From positions 62,001 through 126,000 of the forward strand of contig NZ_CAMPPY010000002.1 in NCBI RefSeq assembly GCF_946902915.1: a stretch of 64,000 nt of DNA. Direction: 5' to 3'. The stretch's first letter is position 1; the number at the start of each line of letters is the position of its first letter. This document shows, piece after piece, positions 44,598 through 53,002 of this stretch. A program made the position numbers and the translations under genes. Source of the stretch: Streptococcus sp. Marseille-Q5986. Its GTDB lineage: Bacteria > Bacillota > Bacilli > Lactobacillales > Streptococcaceae. Below the pieces are notes generated by a model. The model saw only the letters and a list, made by a program, of their open reading frames with translations. It did no database searches and had not been told where the DNA came from.

Positions 44598-45729
44598 CTT
44601 CCATCCATCCTTTCACTCCAACGTGCATCACGTCAAATAAAAAGTAATCATCATACTCTCTGTTTCCATAGTTTAGTACCGTTGCACCATGGCTTTTTGC
44701 GACATCTTCTATTTTTTTATAAGTTTTTTCTCGCATCTCTCTTGAGACACCAGTGTAGTCGCTCCATTTCCCGTTTACTGGGAAAATAATAACTTCAACT
44801 TCAATGCCCAATTCCTTAGCAACTGTCAAGAAAAGTTCCATATCTGAATACTCTGGTGACTCCAGATAACTCAAATCTTTATTAGAATCTTTCAGTGATG
44901 CATAGCGGTCTTTTAAGTAAGTATTGTAGTAGTTATTATCAACAGCATAGTCGTTATTGTCTGTTTTCTTTTTGACCTCTTCCACAAACCGATTCGTCAT
45001 TTTTTCCCAATCATAGTCTGGGGTTTTGTCTCCTGATGAGGGATAATCTGATTTCTCTTGATTTTCATAAAATTTTCGTTTGAGCTTAAAGGAATACATC
45101 GCGTTCTCAAACTCTAGTAGTTTTTTATCAACAATGGTTCCTTTTCCATCTATGAAATAACTTTTGTATTTTTTGTAGATGTCATTTTGTTGCTTGTTCC
45201 CCTTGGTAATCTCAATAATCCGATTGATCAGTTTTTCTTTCGTTTCCTTACTAATCTTGTCATTATCTAGCATGTGGAAAATATGTTCCTGAGAAGCCTT
45301 ATTCAAAAAAGCATCTTGATGAATCCCATCTTTTTCAAACCACTGAACCGACTCTACTATAGCCACTTTTCGCTTACTCATAGACCCTTCAATAGAGGCT
45401 AAAGTAGAGGCTTGAATGATATTTTGAGAATAACTAGTCCCAATCTGCATGATATTGAAATCGTTGTAATTAAAAATTCTATTGGGATGATAATCTTCAT
45501 CCTTTGTCGCAACCAACTCGGATGAGCCCAATAAAACCAGTGTATTGGGAGTGATATTGCTTGTTAAAATATCTCTACTTTTATACTTTTCATACGAGGT
45601 GCTATAACGAATACTGTTATCCTTGACTTTATAATAATCATCAATCTTCTTGACATATGTCACATTTAAAAGGGCAAGCGTCGCAATTACGAGCACAAGC
45701 GATAGTAAAAATGCTTTTAATTTAATCAT
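44557..45729 (-). CDS. DltD-like D-alanyl transfer protein (paralogue)
   Basis: 390 residues with an N-terminal anchor (MIKLKAFLLSLVLVIATLAL) and an extracytoplasmic SGNH-like domain. The catalytic Ser is in LVLLGSSELVATKDEDYHPN; the Asp/His pair is in YFLFDVMHVGVKGWMEVEKE. In the dlt pathway DltD transfers D-Ala from DltC/DltB to teichoic acids. The organism should have a standard dltXABCD elsewhere, so this is an extra set; dltA and dltC are absent here and dltB is only a stub. Cognate acyl group unknown. Confidence 0.85.
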   Translation of the reverse strand: MIKLKAFLLSLVLVIATLALLNVTYVKKIDDYYKVKDNSIRYSTSYEKYKSRDILTSNITPNTLVLLGSSELVATKDEDYHPNRIFNYNDFNIMQIGTSYSQNIIQASTLASIEGSMSKRKVAIVESVQWFEKDGIHQDAFLNKASQEHIFHMLDNDKISKETKEKLINRIIEITKGNKQQNDIYKKYKSYFIDGKGTIVDKKLLEFENAMYSFKLKRKFYENQEKSDYPSSGDKTPDYDWEKMTNRFVEEVKKKTDNNDYAVDNNYYNTYLKDRYASLKDSNKDLSYLESPEYSDMELFLTVAKELGIEVEVIIFPVNGKWSDYTGVSREMREKTYKKIEDVAKSHGATVLNYGNREYDDYFLFDVMHVGVKGWMEVEKELYKFASQAN

Positions 45730-45776
45730 CTCGTTTTATCCTATCCCTTCGATCTGGCAGACTTCTTTTCAATCTC

Positions 45777-45947
45777 TTATCTCTTTAAAATCATAAGCAA
45801 GATTTTATAGGGTTCACCTGAAAAGATAAAGAAACCAACCATAACCAAATGCATGGTCACAAACCAACTTAGTAGCTTATACCAGTTTTTGTTTTTATTT
45901 TTATAATAAAAATAAGCTAAAAGTCTCCAAACACTGTAACCGCAAGG
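45777..45947 (-). pseudogene. DltB-like (MBOAT) C-terminal remnant
   Basis: The minus strand reads GYSVWRLLAYFYYKNKNKN then WYKLLSWFVTMHLVMVGFFI FSG and stops at 45777. This matches the end of DltB membrane O-acyltransferases (ALSIVITFHFV..FGFLIFSG). All upstream sequence is lost near 45950, not far from the left limit of the conjugative element. It is 48 bases from the dltD-like start, the order expected of a dltB-dltD operon. Confidence 0.7.
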
Positions 45948-46042
45948 CTATAGAGCACAACACCAACAAAATATACTACCAATTTACTACGTTTGAAACA
46001 CTGAGCCTTGATATGCGACTGTGAACATGAACAATTGATATG

Positions 46043-46087
46043 AAAAGCTAACCACCATTTTTAGTATGAATGCTGATTAGCTTTTTC
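46043..46087 (+). terminator. Terminator-like hairpin near the left end of the conjugative element
   Basis: AAAAGCTAA...TTAGCTTTTTC with T-rich tail. The stretch 45951-46209 has no gene and probably holds the element boundary or upstream control DNA; no att repeat could be matched because the right end is outside the window. Confidence 0.5.
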
Positions 46088-46209
46088 TTTTTTTGGCATT
46101 ACCTCTGACACTCATCGTGTAAAAAGTACAAAGGAACATTTATCACATACAACAATCTACTGGTAAAGTTTCTTTACAAGAACATGATAATAACAAAGGA
46201 GAAATTCAC

Positions 46210-47319
46210 ATGGCACAAGACTTTGGTGACGAAATCGGCGATATTCTACTCAGGGAGATGAAAAATGCCACAAAACAAGCTCTTTCTAAAGGATATCAAA
46301 AGCACAAACAGGCTCTTGCAGAAAAACAAGCCCAATTCTATAAACAGCACGGAATCAGCCTCGGCATGGATGCTGCACAAGCAAACCAATATGCTGCGCG
46401 TCAGGCAACCAAAGAACTCGCCATCCTTTCTTTCGGCTCTTATACAGACAGCGCATATTTCGCTAAACTCTGCCAAGAAAACGGAACGAATCTGATGTCT
46501 TTTACAGACAACCAAGGAAACGGATACATCCAATTTGCTAAAGATGACCTACCTAAACTCCTCGCAAACATCCCTCAATTCAGCACACTGATGACCGCGC
46601 TCTATGAGCAACAGTTCATTAAGCGTATAAAACCCATCGAACCCACTCCTGAACTTTTTAACAATCTCAGTCTGATAAAAAAGTTACCAGAACTTCCATC
46701 TCTCGACACAGCGGTACATGACGATCCCCTTAACCGCACTGCACACATAGCAGAAAAAGTCTCTTTTGCTAAAGAAACAGCGAAAAACTTTGAAGAGTTC
46801 AAAGAACTTCTCGCCCAAGACAACCTTGGACTAACAACCAGCGTTAAAGGCGAACATCTCTTCTACGAAGCTCGCCTTGGAAAAGACGGAAAACTACTCC
46901 CCTACAGTCACGAAAAAAGAGACTGGTCAGTCAGCGCCGAGACACTAAAAAATAAATATGACATTGATGCCACTATGGACACTCTAGAACAACACTTCAC
47001 AGAAGATAGAGATAACAATAGCGATGGTTCTTTAGATGTCAAAGGCGAAACAGCCGATATTAACCAAGGAATAGCATCTCACGATGGAATGGATACCAAT
47101 GCTACAACGCTCAGAATAGAACGTGAGGGAGTAAATACCGATATTCCATCGTCCGTGACCAAAGCTAGCACAGCCACGAAAACCACAGATAAAGTCCCAC
47201 CCTATTCTTTGGAATCGCAAGCTAAAGCTGCCCGTCAAGCAGCCAAAGAACTCGCCAAAGAACGTCAGGTAAAAGAAAGAATCACGGATATTTCCGACAA
47301 ACTTAACCCCGTTCGCTAA
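46210..47319 (+). CDS. PcfB/DUF3801-like conjugation accessory protein with shared C-terminal tail
   Basis: 369 residues. Lysine/glutamine-rich helical start (LREMKNATKQALSKGYQKHK), a segment like DUF3801/PcfB (YFAKLCQENGTNLMSFTDNQ), a relaxase-tail-like block (NFEEFKELLAQDNLGLTTSV; LFYEARLGKDGKLLPYS), and at 333-348 the tail SLESQAKAARQAAKEL. It directly precedes the coupling ATPase gene, the same order as pcfB-pcfC, so it probably adapts substrates to VirD4. The family link is moderate; the tail is shared with three other proteins of the element. Confidence 0.6.
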   Translation: MAQDFGDEIGDILLREMKNATKQALSKGYQKHKQALAEKQAQFYKQHGISLGMDAAQANQYAARQATKELAILSFGSYTDSAYFAKLCQENGTNLMSFTDNQGNGYIQFAKDDLPKLLANIPQFSTLMTALYEQQFIKRIKPIEPTPELFNNLSLIKKLPELPSLDTAVHDDPLNRTAHIAEKVSFAKETAKNFEEFKELLAQDNLGLTTSVKGEHLFYEARLGKDGKLLPYSHEKRDWSVSAETLKNKYDIDATMDTLEQHFTEDRDNNSDGSLDVKGETADINQGIASHDGMDTNATTLRIEREGVNTDIPSSVTKASTATKTTDKVPPYSLESQAKAARQAAKELAKERQVKERITDISDKLNPVR

Positions 47320-47350
47320 CCAACACTATGTCACAAAGAAGGGGGATATT

Positions 47351-49306
47351 ATGTCCAGCCAAAAAACAAGCACGCATCCAGAAACCAGTAAAAAACTGGC
47401 AGTTTCTGCCATTGCAACACTCATTGTCTCTATCATTGTCTTTTATCTAGGGAATCGCTACACGGAAACGCTCCTCTCCTATGACGGAGATGTTAGCCAA
47501 CATACATCCCAAGCATTCACAGAAATGTTTCCTCTCATCTGGAAAACACCATTTCACCTCGATACCCATACGGCATCACTGCTCGTAGGACTTACCCTCT
47601 GCATTCTTCTCTGGCTTGCATGGGTGTACTATATACAAAACATGGAAGTGCTCCGTGTAGGCGAAGAAAATGGTTCAGCCAGATGGGGCACAAAAAAAGA
47701 AGGCAAACAATTCCTTGATACCACAAGGAAAGATAACAATCTTCTCTTCACAGAAAACTTTGGGCTGGCGCTCTCACGTCCCACATTTAACCAAGAACTT
47801 GATCGAAATCTCAATGTTCTTGTCGTTGGCGGTTCAGGTTCAGGAAAAACCCGTAACTATGTGATCCCCAACACCTGCCAACTCAATACAAACTATTTTA
47901 TTACTGACCCCAAAGGAACACTCTTAAAAGATACAGGATTCTTATTCACCGATCACGGATACCAAGTGAAATCGTTCAATACCATCAACTTGAACGAATC
48001 CATGCACTACAATCCGCTAAAATACGTCACAACAGACACAGATATTCTATCTTTTGTGAACTGCTATATCATGAACACCAACGGGGATGGTAAATCAAGT
48101 GACCCATTTTGGGAAAACTCTGAAAAAATGCTCTACACAGCCCTCATTGCCCTACTTCGAGACTGGTTTCCCAAAGAAGACTACAACCTCTCTAGCCTCT
48201 TAACATTACTATCCTTGGCAGAAGCTAGTGAAAATGACGAAAACTTTCAATCACCTTTAGATTTAATCTTCCTACAAATTGAAGAAGGCAAACAATACAT
48301 CAACACCAGTACGTCACAATCATCTCCTTTACCTACACCGAGTGGGTTGTCCCGAGAGTTCGCCCAACAACAAAATGCCAGTTCGTGGGCATGGGAAGAT
48401 TCCCCCTTCGTCAGAAACACAGACGGTGTAAAACCAGCAGAAAAAGGGGGACTATCTCCTGATGAAGATTTTGCTTTAATGAACTACAAAAACTTTAAGG
48501 TTGCGGCTGGAAAAACCCTCAAATCAATTATCATCTCCTGTAATGTACGGCTTGCCCCTATCGCAACTACTGGTGTACGAGAACTACTGACAAAAGACGA
48601 TATGGAGTTAGATACTCTAGGGGATAAAAATACGAAAAGTGTGATTTTCGGCATCCTTTCAGACACAGATAAAACACTCTCTTTTCTTTTTGCCATTATG
48701 ATGTGGCAATGCATAGATCAGCTTTGTCGAAAAGCTCTCACCGACTATGATGGGCGACTGCCCACACCCGTTCATTTCATCTTCGATGAGTTCGCCAACA
48801 TCGGTACTATTCCACAAATTGAAGAAACAATCGCTGTCACACGTTCACGCAACATTGGAATCAGCATCATCTTACAGTCGATTGCGCAACTCGAATCCAA
48901 ATATGATAAAAAAGCCAAAACCATTATTGACTGTTGCGACACAACGCTATTTTTAGGGGGAAAATCACCCTCCACCAATAAAGAAATATCTGAAATGATT
49001 GGTAAACAAACCATCCGTCAAAAAACCTACAGTTCCTCTAGTGGGCAATCCTCTAGTTCTTCAAAAAACACCCAGATAAGTGGGCGTGACCTTATTGATG
49101 CGGCAGAAATAGGCAAAATGTCACGAAAAAAAGCCATCTTGTTGATAGCAGGAACAAACCCACTCATGGATACCAAATATGACCTTAGAAAACATCCCAG
49201 ATATTGTCATATTGTAGACAAACGCAACCCCAACGCACTTCACAATACAAGTTTTGACTTTGTTCGCTATATGGAAGAAAAAAAAGACTATCTTATTTGG
49301 CAATAA
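47351..49306 (+). CDS. virD4: VirD4-type coupling protein (T4CP)
   Basis: 651-residue membrane ATPase that brings the relaxase-DNA complex and protein substrates to the secretion channel. Two N-terminal spans (AVSAIATLIVSIIVFYLG; SLLVGLTLCILLWLAWVYYI), Walker A LVVGGSGSGKTRNYVIPN, Walker B VHFIFDEFANIGTIPQIEE, and the VirD4 stretch SRNIGISIILQSIAQLESKY. Similar to PcfC/TcpA-VirD4 of Gram-positive elements. Ribosome site AGAAGGGGG. Confidence 0.95.
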   Translation: MSSQKTSTHPETSKKLAVSAIATLIVSIIVFYLGNRYTETLLSYDGDVSQHTSQAFTEMFPLIWKTPFHLDTHTASLLVGLTLCILLWLAWVYYIQNMEVLRVGEENGSARWGTKKEGKQFLDTTRKDNNLLFTENFGLALSRPTFNQELDRNLNVLVVGGSGSGKTRNYVIPNTCQLNTNYFITDPKGTLLKDTGFLFTDHGYQVKSFNTINLNESMHYNPLKYVTTDTDILSFVNCYIMNTNGDGKSSDPFWENSEKMLYTALIALLRDWFPKEDYNLSSLLTLLSLAEASENDENFQSPLDLIFLQIEEGKQYINTSTSQSSPLPTPSGLSREFAQQQNASSWAWEDSPFVRNTDGVKPAEKGGLSPDEDFALMNYKNFKVAAGKTLKSIIISCNVRLAPIATTGVRELLTKDDMELDTLGDKNTKSVIFGILSDTDKTLSFLFAIMMWQCIDQLCRKALTDYDGRLPTPVHFIFDEFANIGTIPQIEETIAVTRSRNIGISIILQSIAQLESKYDKKAKTIIDCCDTTLFLGGKSPSTNKEISEMIGKQTIRQKTYSSSSGQSSSSSKNTQISGRDLIDAAEIGKMSRKKAILLIAGTNPLMDTKYDLRKHPRYCHIVDKRNPNALHNTSFDFVRYMEEKKDYLIWQ

Positions 49307-49370
49307 AATGCCTCTCAACCGTGTAATGTTTGTACAGGAATAAAAAGCATGAGGAAAGGAGACTATTTTT

Positions 49371-49574
49371 ATGGAAGCACTTGTCCGACTAGCAGTTCAG
49401 CCTATCGCATATTGTGGAAATGCTATCTTGCTGATCGGATTGATTTATCTCGGATTTCAACTAAAAGATGGGATGCAAGGCGGTGGTGGAGAACAACGCA
49501 AAGCCATTGGCATGATCGCCGCAGGCGCTGTGATTACCGCCTTTGCTATCCTCTACGGATTTACTGGCTTTTAA
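49371..49574 (+). CDS. VirB2-like small membrane protein 1 (67 aa)
   Basis: Two hydrophobic spans around a central loop with GMQGGGGEQRKAIGM. Starts MEALVRLAVQPIAYCGNAIL at ATG 49371 (GGAAAGGAG upstream). Size, two-span shape and place between VirD4 and PrgI/VirB4 fit the pilin-like/Maff2-type proteins of Gram-positive type IV systems. It shares the GMQGGGG loop with the next gene. Confidence 0.75.
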   Translation: MEALVRLAVQPIAYCGNAILLIGLIYLGFQLKDGMQGGGGEQRKAIGMIAAGAVITAFAILYGFTGF

Positions 49575-49616
49575 CCCAAAACTAACAACAAACACAATAA
49601 TAAGGAGAAAATTCTT

Positions 49617-49838
49617 ATGCTTAACAACGTTATTACCCTACTGACCCAAGGCATCACGTTCCTCGGTGGCGTTCTGATCGTTTTTGGACTGATTAACCTA
49701 GGCATGACCATTAAAGATGGGATGCAAGGCGGTGGCGGTCAGCTCTCAGGCGCAATCGCCATGATTGTTGGCGGCGCTATCGTCATTGGTGCAGCAGTCT
49801 ACTTCGGTTCTCTCAATACAGGGTGGGCAAATGTCTAA
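49617..49838 (+). CDS. VirB2-like small membrane protein 2 (73 aa)
   Basis: Paralogue of the preceding protein: MLNNVITLLTQGITFLGGVL, then KDGMQGGGGQLSGAIAMIVG and a second span. Ribosome site AAGGAGAAAATTCTT. Probably a second channel subunit or alternative pilin-like component. Confidence 0.75.
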   Translation: MLNNVITLLTQGITFLGGVLIVFGLINLGMTIKDGMQGGGGQLSGAIAMIVGGAIVIGAAVYFGSLNTGWANV

Positions 49839-49857
49839 AGAAAGAAGGTGATTATTT

Positions 49858-50298
49858 ATGCTATCCGTTGTCGTTCATAAAAACATCGCCGAATATCAGC
49901 CAAAAGTAGTTGGAAAACTAACCATGCGCACCCTCATCTCTTTAGTGGGTGCGCTAGGAAGCTCCGTCCTTACAGCACTATACATCTATTTTGTACTTGG
50001 CTGGAATGTTGGAGACTGCATGATATTCATCTATGCCGTCTCTCTTCCCTTTTGGCTGTGTGGCTTCTTTCGCCCCAAAGGAATGCCCTTTGAACAATTC
50101 CTACCTTTATGGATAAAAGCGAAGCTCAGCACTGACCGCATTTTCTATACCCCATCACTGTATCTATCTGGACTTGTGCGCACACCTGAACACACGAGCC
50201 GAAAGAAAGGAAAAATCTATGACAAGCAATATCGAAAAGAACGAGGACTTAAAGGAATCGAAGCCTACGCTCCCAGAGCACACCGCGTCATTATCTGA
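49858..50298 (+). CDS. PrgI-like membrane protein
   Basis: 146 residues beginning MLSVVVHKNIAEYQPKVVGK, two adjacent membrane spans (LISLVGALGSSVLTALYIYF; CMIFIYAVSLPFWLCGFF) and a basic cytoplasmic tail. The N-terminal I-x-EY-x-P-K pattern and the pair of spans match PrgI, which lies before VirB4 in Gram-positive systems. Overlaps the VirB4 start by 80 bases. Confidence 0.85.
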   Translation: MLSVVVHKNIAEYQPKVVGKLTMRTLISLVGALGSSVLTALYIYFVLGWNVGDCMIFIYAVSLPFWLCGFFRPKGMPFEQFLPLWIKAKLSTDRIFYTPSLYLSGLVRTPEHTSRKKGKIYDKQYRKERGLKGIEAYAPRAHRVII

Positions 50299-52966
50299 CG
50301 AACACGGCGAGCAAGAAAACACCGCCATCTCTAACATTGATGACTTTGTGCACACAAACAAGTCGGTGCACAGCCATTCCTCTTTCCCCAGTGAAACAAT
50401 TGATACTGAGGCACTAATCTCACTTATGCCCACCAAGCACACTGATAGGCAGAAACTCTCACGCAAAGAGAAAAAACAAGCCGAAAAAGAGCTTGCTCAC
50501 AAGGCGAAAGAATCAAGGAAAAAATATGTTTCCGTCAAATCACAGCTGAAAGATCGTGATAAAGAACTCTCCGACAAAACCGCAGATTTGCGCAGAAAAC
50601 GAGAGAGCGCCAAAGATGTACTTTCCTACATCGGGTACAACGCCATGCATCAAGATGGTATCTGTGAAGTCGAAGAAGGCTTATTCTCAGCCTCTCTTTC
50701 TTTTGACGACACATCCTACCATTCCGTCCGTGACGAGCAGCAAAAAGCCATGTTTTCAGGATTAACCCGTCTATATGACCAGTTTGGTGCAAACACCTTG
50801 GTACAGATGAGTGTTATCAACACTCCGCTTTTGAAAGAAGAAGTTGGAAACAGGCGATTTTTTAATCCCGACACACAAGGAAATGATGCAGCCACACATG
50901 ATGCGTCAGTCTTTAACGATATATTAAATGATAAAGTCAAAGAAGGCGTTTCTAACATTCGCCGACATCGCTATCTCACATATTCCATCAATGCAGAAAC
51001 CGCAGATGATGCGGCACACCAGCTTTCCCGTATTGAAACAGAAAGTAGCCGTATTCTTTCTTCAATCGGATCAAAAGCACACTTAATGAATGGTTCAGAA
51101 CGTTTGTCCGCTATACATTCGCTCCTAAACCCATACAAACCATTCTATTTTGATTACCAACAAGACATTTCGGCAAAAAGCATTCAAACCACCAAAGACT
51201 GTATCGCGCCAACGCAGATTGACTTCAAGCCCGATGGACTTTTCACCGACTGCTTCAAACTTGACAACGGTATCTATGGGCAAGTACTCGTCATGAAAAA
51301 GTTCGGTTCAGAACTCTCAGATCGTGCACTCGCCGACATCGTAGATTTACCGATCCCTATGGCAGTCACATGGTTTGTGCAGCCTATGGAAAAATCAAAA
51401 GCAATCAACTTTGTGCGTACAAGGAGCGCATGGATTGACAAAGAAATCATCGAAGAACAGCGCTCTGCCGTAAACAAAGGCTACGACTTTTCTATTCTCC
51501 CACAAGAATTGAAATACTCTAAAGACGAGACAAAAGACGTCCTTGACCACCTGCAAAACAAAAACCAGCGGCTCTACATTTTCACAGGTCTTATCTATAC
51601 CTATGCGGAATCAAAAGAAGCCCTCGATACACAGGTGATGCGCATCATTTCAACTGCCCGCCAAAATTCAATCGAAGTAGATACCTATGAGTATCGTCAA
51701 AGAAAAGGTCTCAACTCTATACTTCCACTTGGGCATAACCACGTTGAAATCTCCCGTATGTTCACCACCGCTCAAGTAGCGGTGCTCGTGCCCTTTGCCA
51801 CCCAAGAGCTAGATGATATCGGTGGAAACTACTACGGGCAAAACAAGCATTCCAAGAATCTTGTCTTGTGCAATAGGAAAAACCTAACAAGCCCGATGGG
51901 ATTTGTGTGTGGTAAAACAGGCTCAGGTAAAGGTATGTTTGTCAAAACAGAAATGACAGGAACGATCTTCTCCAATCCGACCGATGAAATCTTCATTATT
52001 GACCGTGCAGGAGAATACACGGGAATCACCGAACGTTATGGTGGTAGCACCTATCATTTCGGTGTAGGATCGCACACCTATCTCAACCCATTCGATACGG
52101 TTTCTGTCGAACATTTAGGACGCAGTGAGCAAATCGCATTCAAGATTGATGCCATGCTTGCGCAGGCAGGAGCTTCTGCGGCAGAAGCAGGACAAAATTT
52201 GTCAGAAGCTGACCAGTCCATTATTCAACGCTGTGTCGAGCTAGCATTTGACAGAGCAGCTGAGCGAGACGATTGTCTTCCACCAACACTGCAAGACTTC
52301 TATGATATTGCTCGGGAACAGCCAGAACCCCAAGCCGCAAACATTGCGCTCCGTTATGAACGTTTTGTTAAAGGGGCAATGGATTTTTTCAACCATCAAT
52401 CCAATACAGACTTTAACAGCCGTATTATTGATTTTAACCTTAAAGATTTACCAGATTCTATGCTTGTTTTTGCGTTGATTAACGTATGCGAGGCAGTACG
52501 CAATCGTATGTATTTCAACCAAAAGCGGAATGTGCGCACGTGGCTCTATGTAGAAGAAATGCAATCCCTCTTTGCCTACCCGACCGTACTCAACTATTTT
52601 TCTCGCTTCTCAAATGAAGGGCGAAAATTCGGGCTTCTTCTCACAGGCATCACGCAGAATGCTGTTGCCATGCTCAACAACAAGCACGCCCAAAACATCG
52701 TGCTTAACGCAGACTTCCTTATGCTTCTTAAACAATCCCCTCTCGACCGTATGAGATGGGCAGAACTATTGAATCTCTCAGAGCAAGAAGAAGAATGCAT
52801 TGATGAAAGCGCTGAGGCTGGTGACGGGTTACTTATTGCAGGAAATGCGCGCGTACCTATACGAGGAAAATTCCCACAAGGAAACGTCCTTTATGACCTA
52901 TTTAGCACCAACCCGAACGAAACAGAAAAAACGCATGTAACCCCACGGCGAGCAAGAAAACATTGA
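50219..52966 (+). CDS. virB4: VirB4-family conjugation ATPase
   Basis: 915 residues from ATG 50219 (MTSNIEKNEDLKESKPTLPE; GAAAGGAAAAATCT upstream); a frame from 50174 without a site is rejected. A long charged N-terminal extension (about 150 residues, KEKKQAEKELAHKAKESRKK) precedes the VirB4 fold. Walker A reads FVCGKTGSGKGMFVKTEM, with Gly in place of the usual Ser/Thr after Lys; Walker B is TWLYVEEMQSLF. Energises the transfer channel. Cytoplasmic, membrane-associated. Confidence 0.93.
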   Translation: MTSNIEKNEDLKESKPTLPEHTASLSDEHGEQENTAISNIDDFVHTNKSVHSHSSFPSETIDTEALISLMPTKHTDRQKLSRKEKKQAEKELAHKAKESRKKYVSVKSQLKDRDKELSDKTADLRRKRESAKDVLSYIGYNAMHQDGICEVEEGLFSASLSFDDTSYHSVRDEQQKAMFSGLTRLYDQFGANTLVQMSVINTPLLKEEVGNRRFFNPDTQGNDAATHDASVFNDILNDKVKEGVSNIRRHRYLTYSINAETADDAAHQLSRIETESSRILSSIGSKAHLMNGSERLSAIHSLLNPYKPFYFDYQQDISAKSIQTTKDCIAPTQIDFKPDGLFTDCFKLDNGIYGQVLVMKKFGSELSDRALADIVDLPIPMAVTWFVQPMEKSKAINFVRTRSAWIDKEIIEEQRSAVNKGYDFSILPQELKYSKDETKDVLDHLQNKNQRLYIFTGLIYTYAESKEALDTQVMRIISTARQNSIEVDTYEYRQRKGLNSILPLGHNHVEISRMFTTAQVAVLVPFATQELDDIGGNYYGQNKHSKNLVLCNRKNLTSPMGFVCGKTGSGKGMFVKTEMTGTIFSNPTDEIFIIDRAGEYTGITERYGGSTYHFGVGSHTYLNPFDTVSVEHLGRSEQIAFKIDAMLAQAGASAAEAGQNLSEADQSIIQRCVELAFDRAAERDDCLPPTLQDFYDIAREQPEPQAANIALRYERFVKGAMDFFNHQSNTDFNSRIIDFNLKDLPDSMLVFALINVCEAVRNRMYFNQKRNVRTWLYVEEMQSLFAYPTVLNYFSRFSNEGRKFGLLLTGITQNAVAMLNNKHAQNIVLNADFLMLLKQSPLDRMRWAELLNLSEQEEECIDESAEAGDGLLIAGNARVPIRGKFPQGNVLYDLFSTNPNETEKTHVTPRRARKH

Positions 52967-53002
52967 TAGTAATCAACATCAACCTGAAAGGATGGTATCT
53001 AC

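Noticed and set aside
45951-46209. Attachment site of the conjugative element
   Set aside because: Only one side is in the window, so no repeat can be matched; the boundary is given only as a range.
46210-46533. Minus-strand ORFs opposite the conjugation genes
   Set aside because: All lie inside well-supported plus-strand genes and lack starts with ribosome sites.
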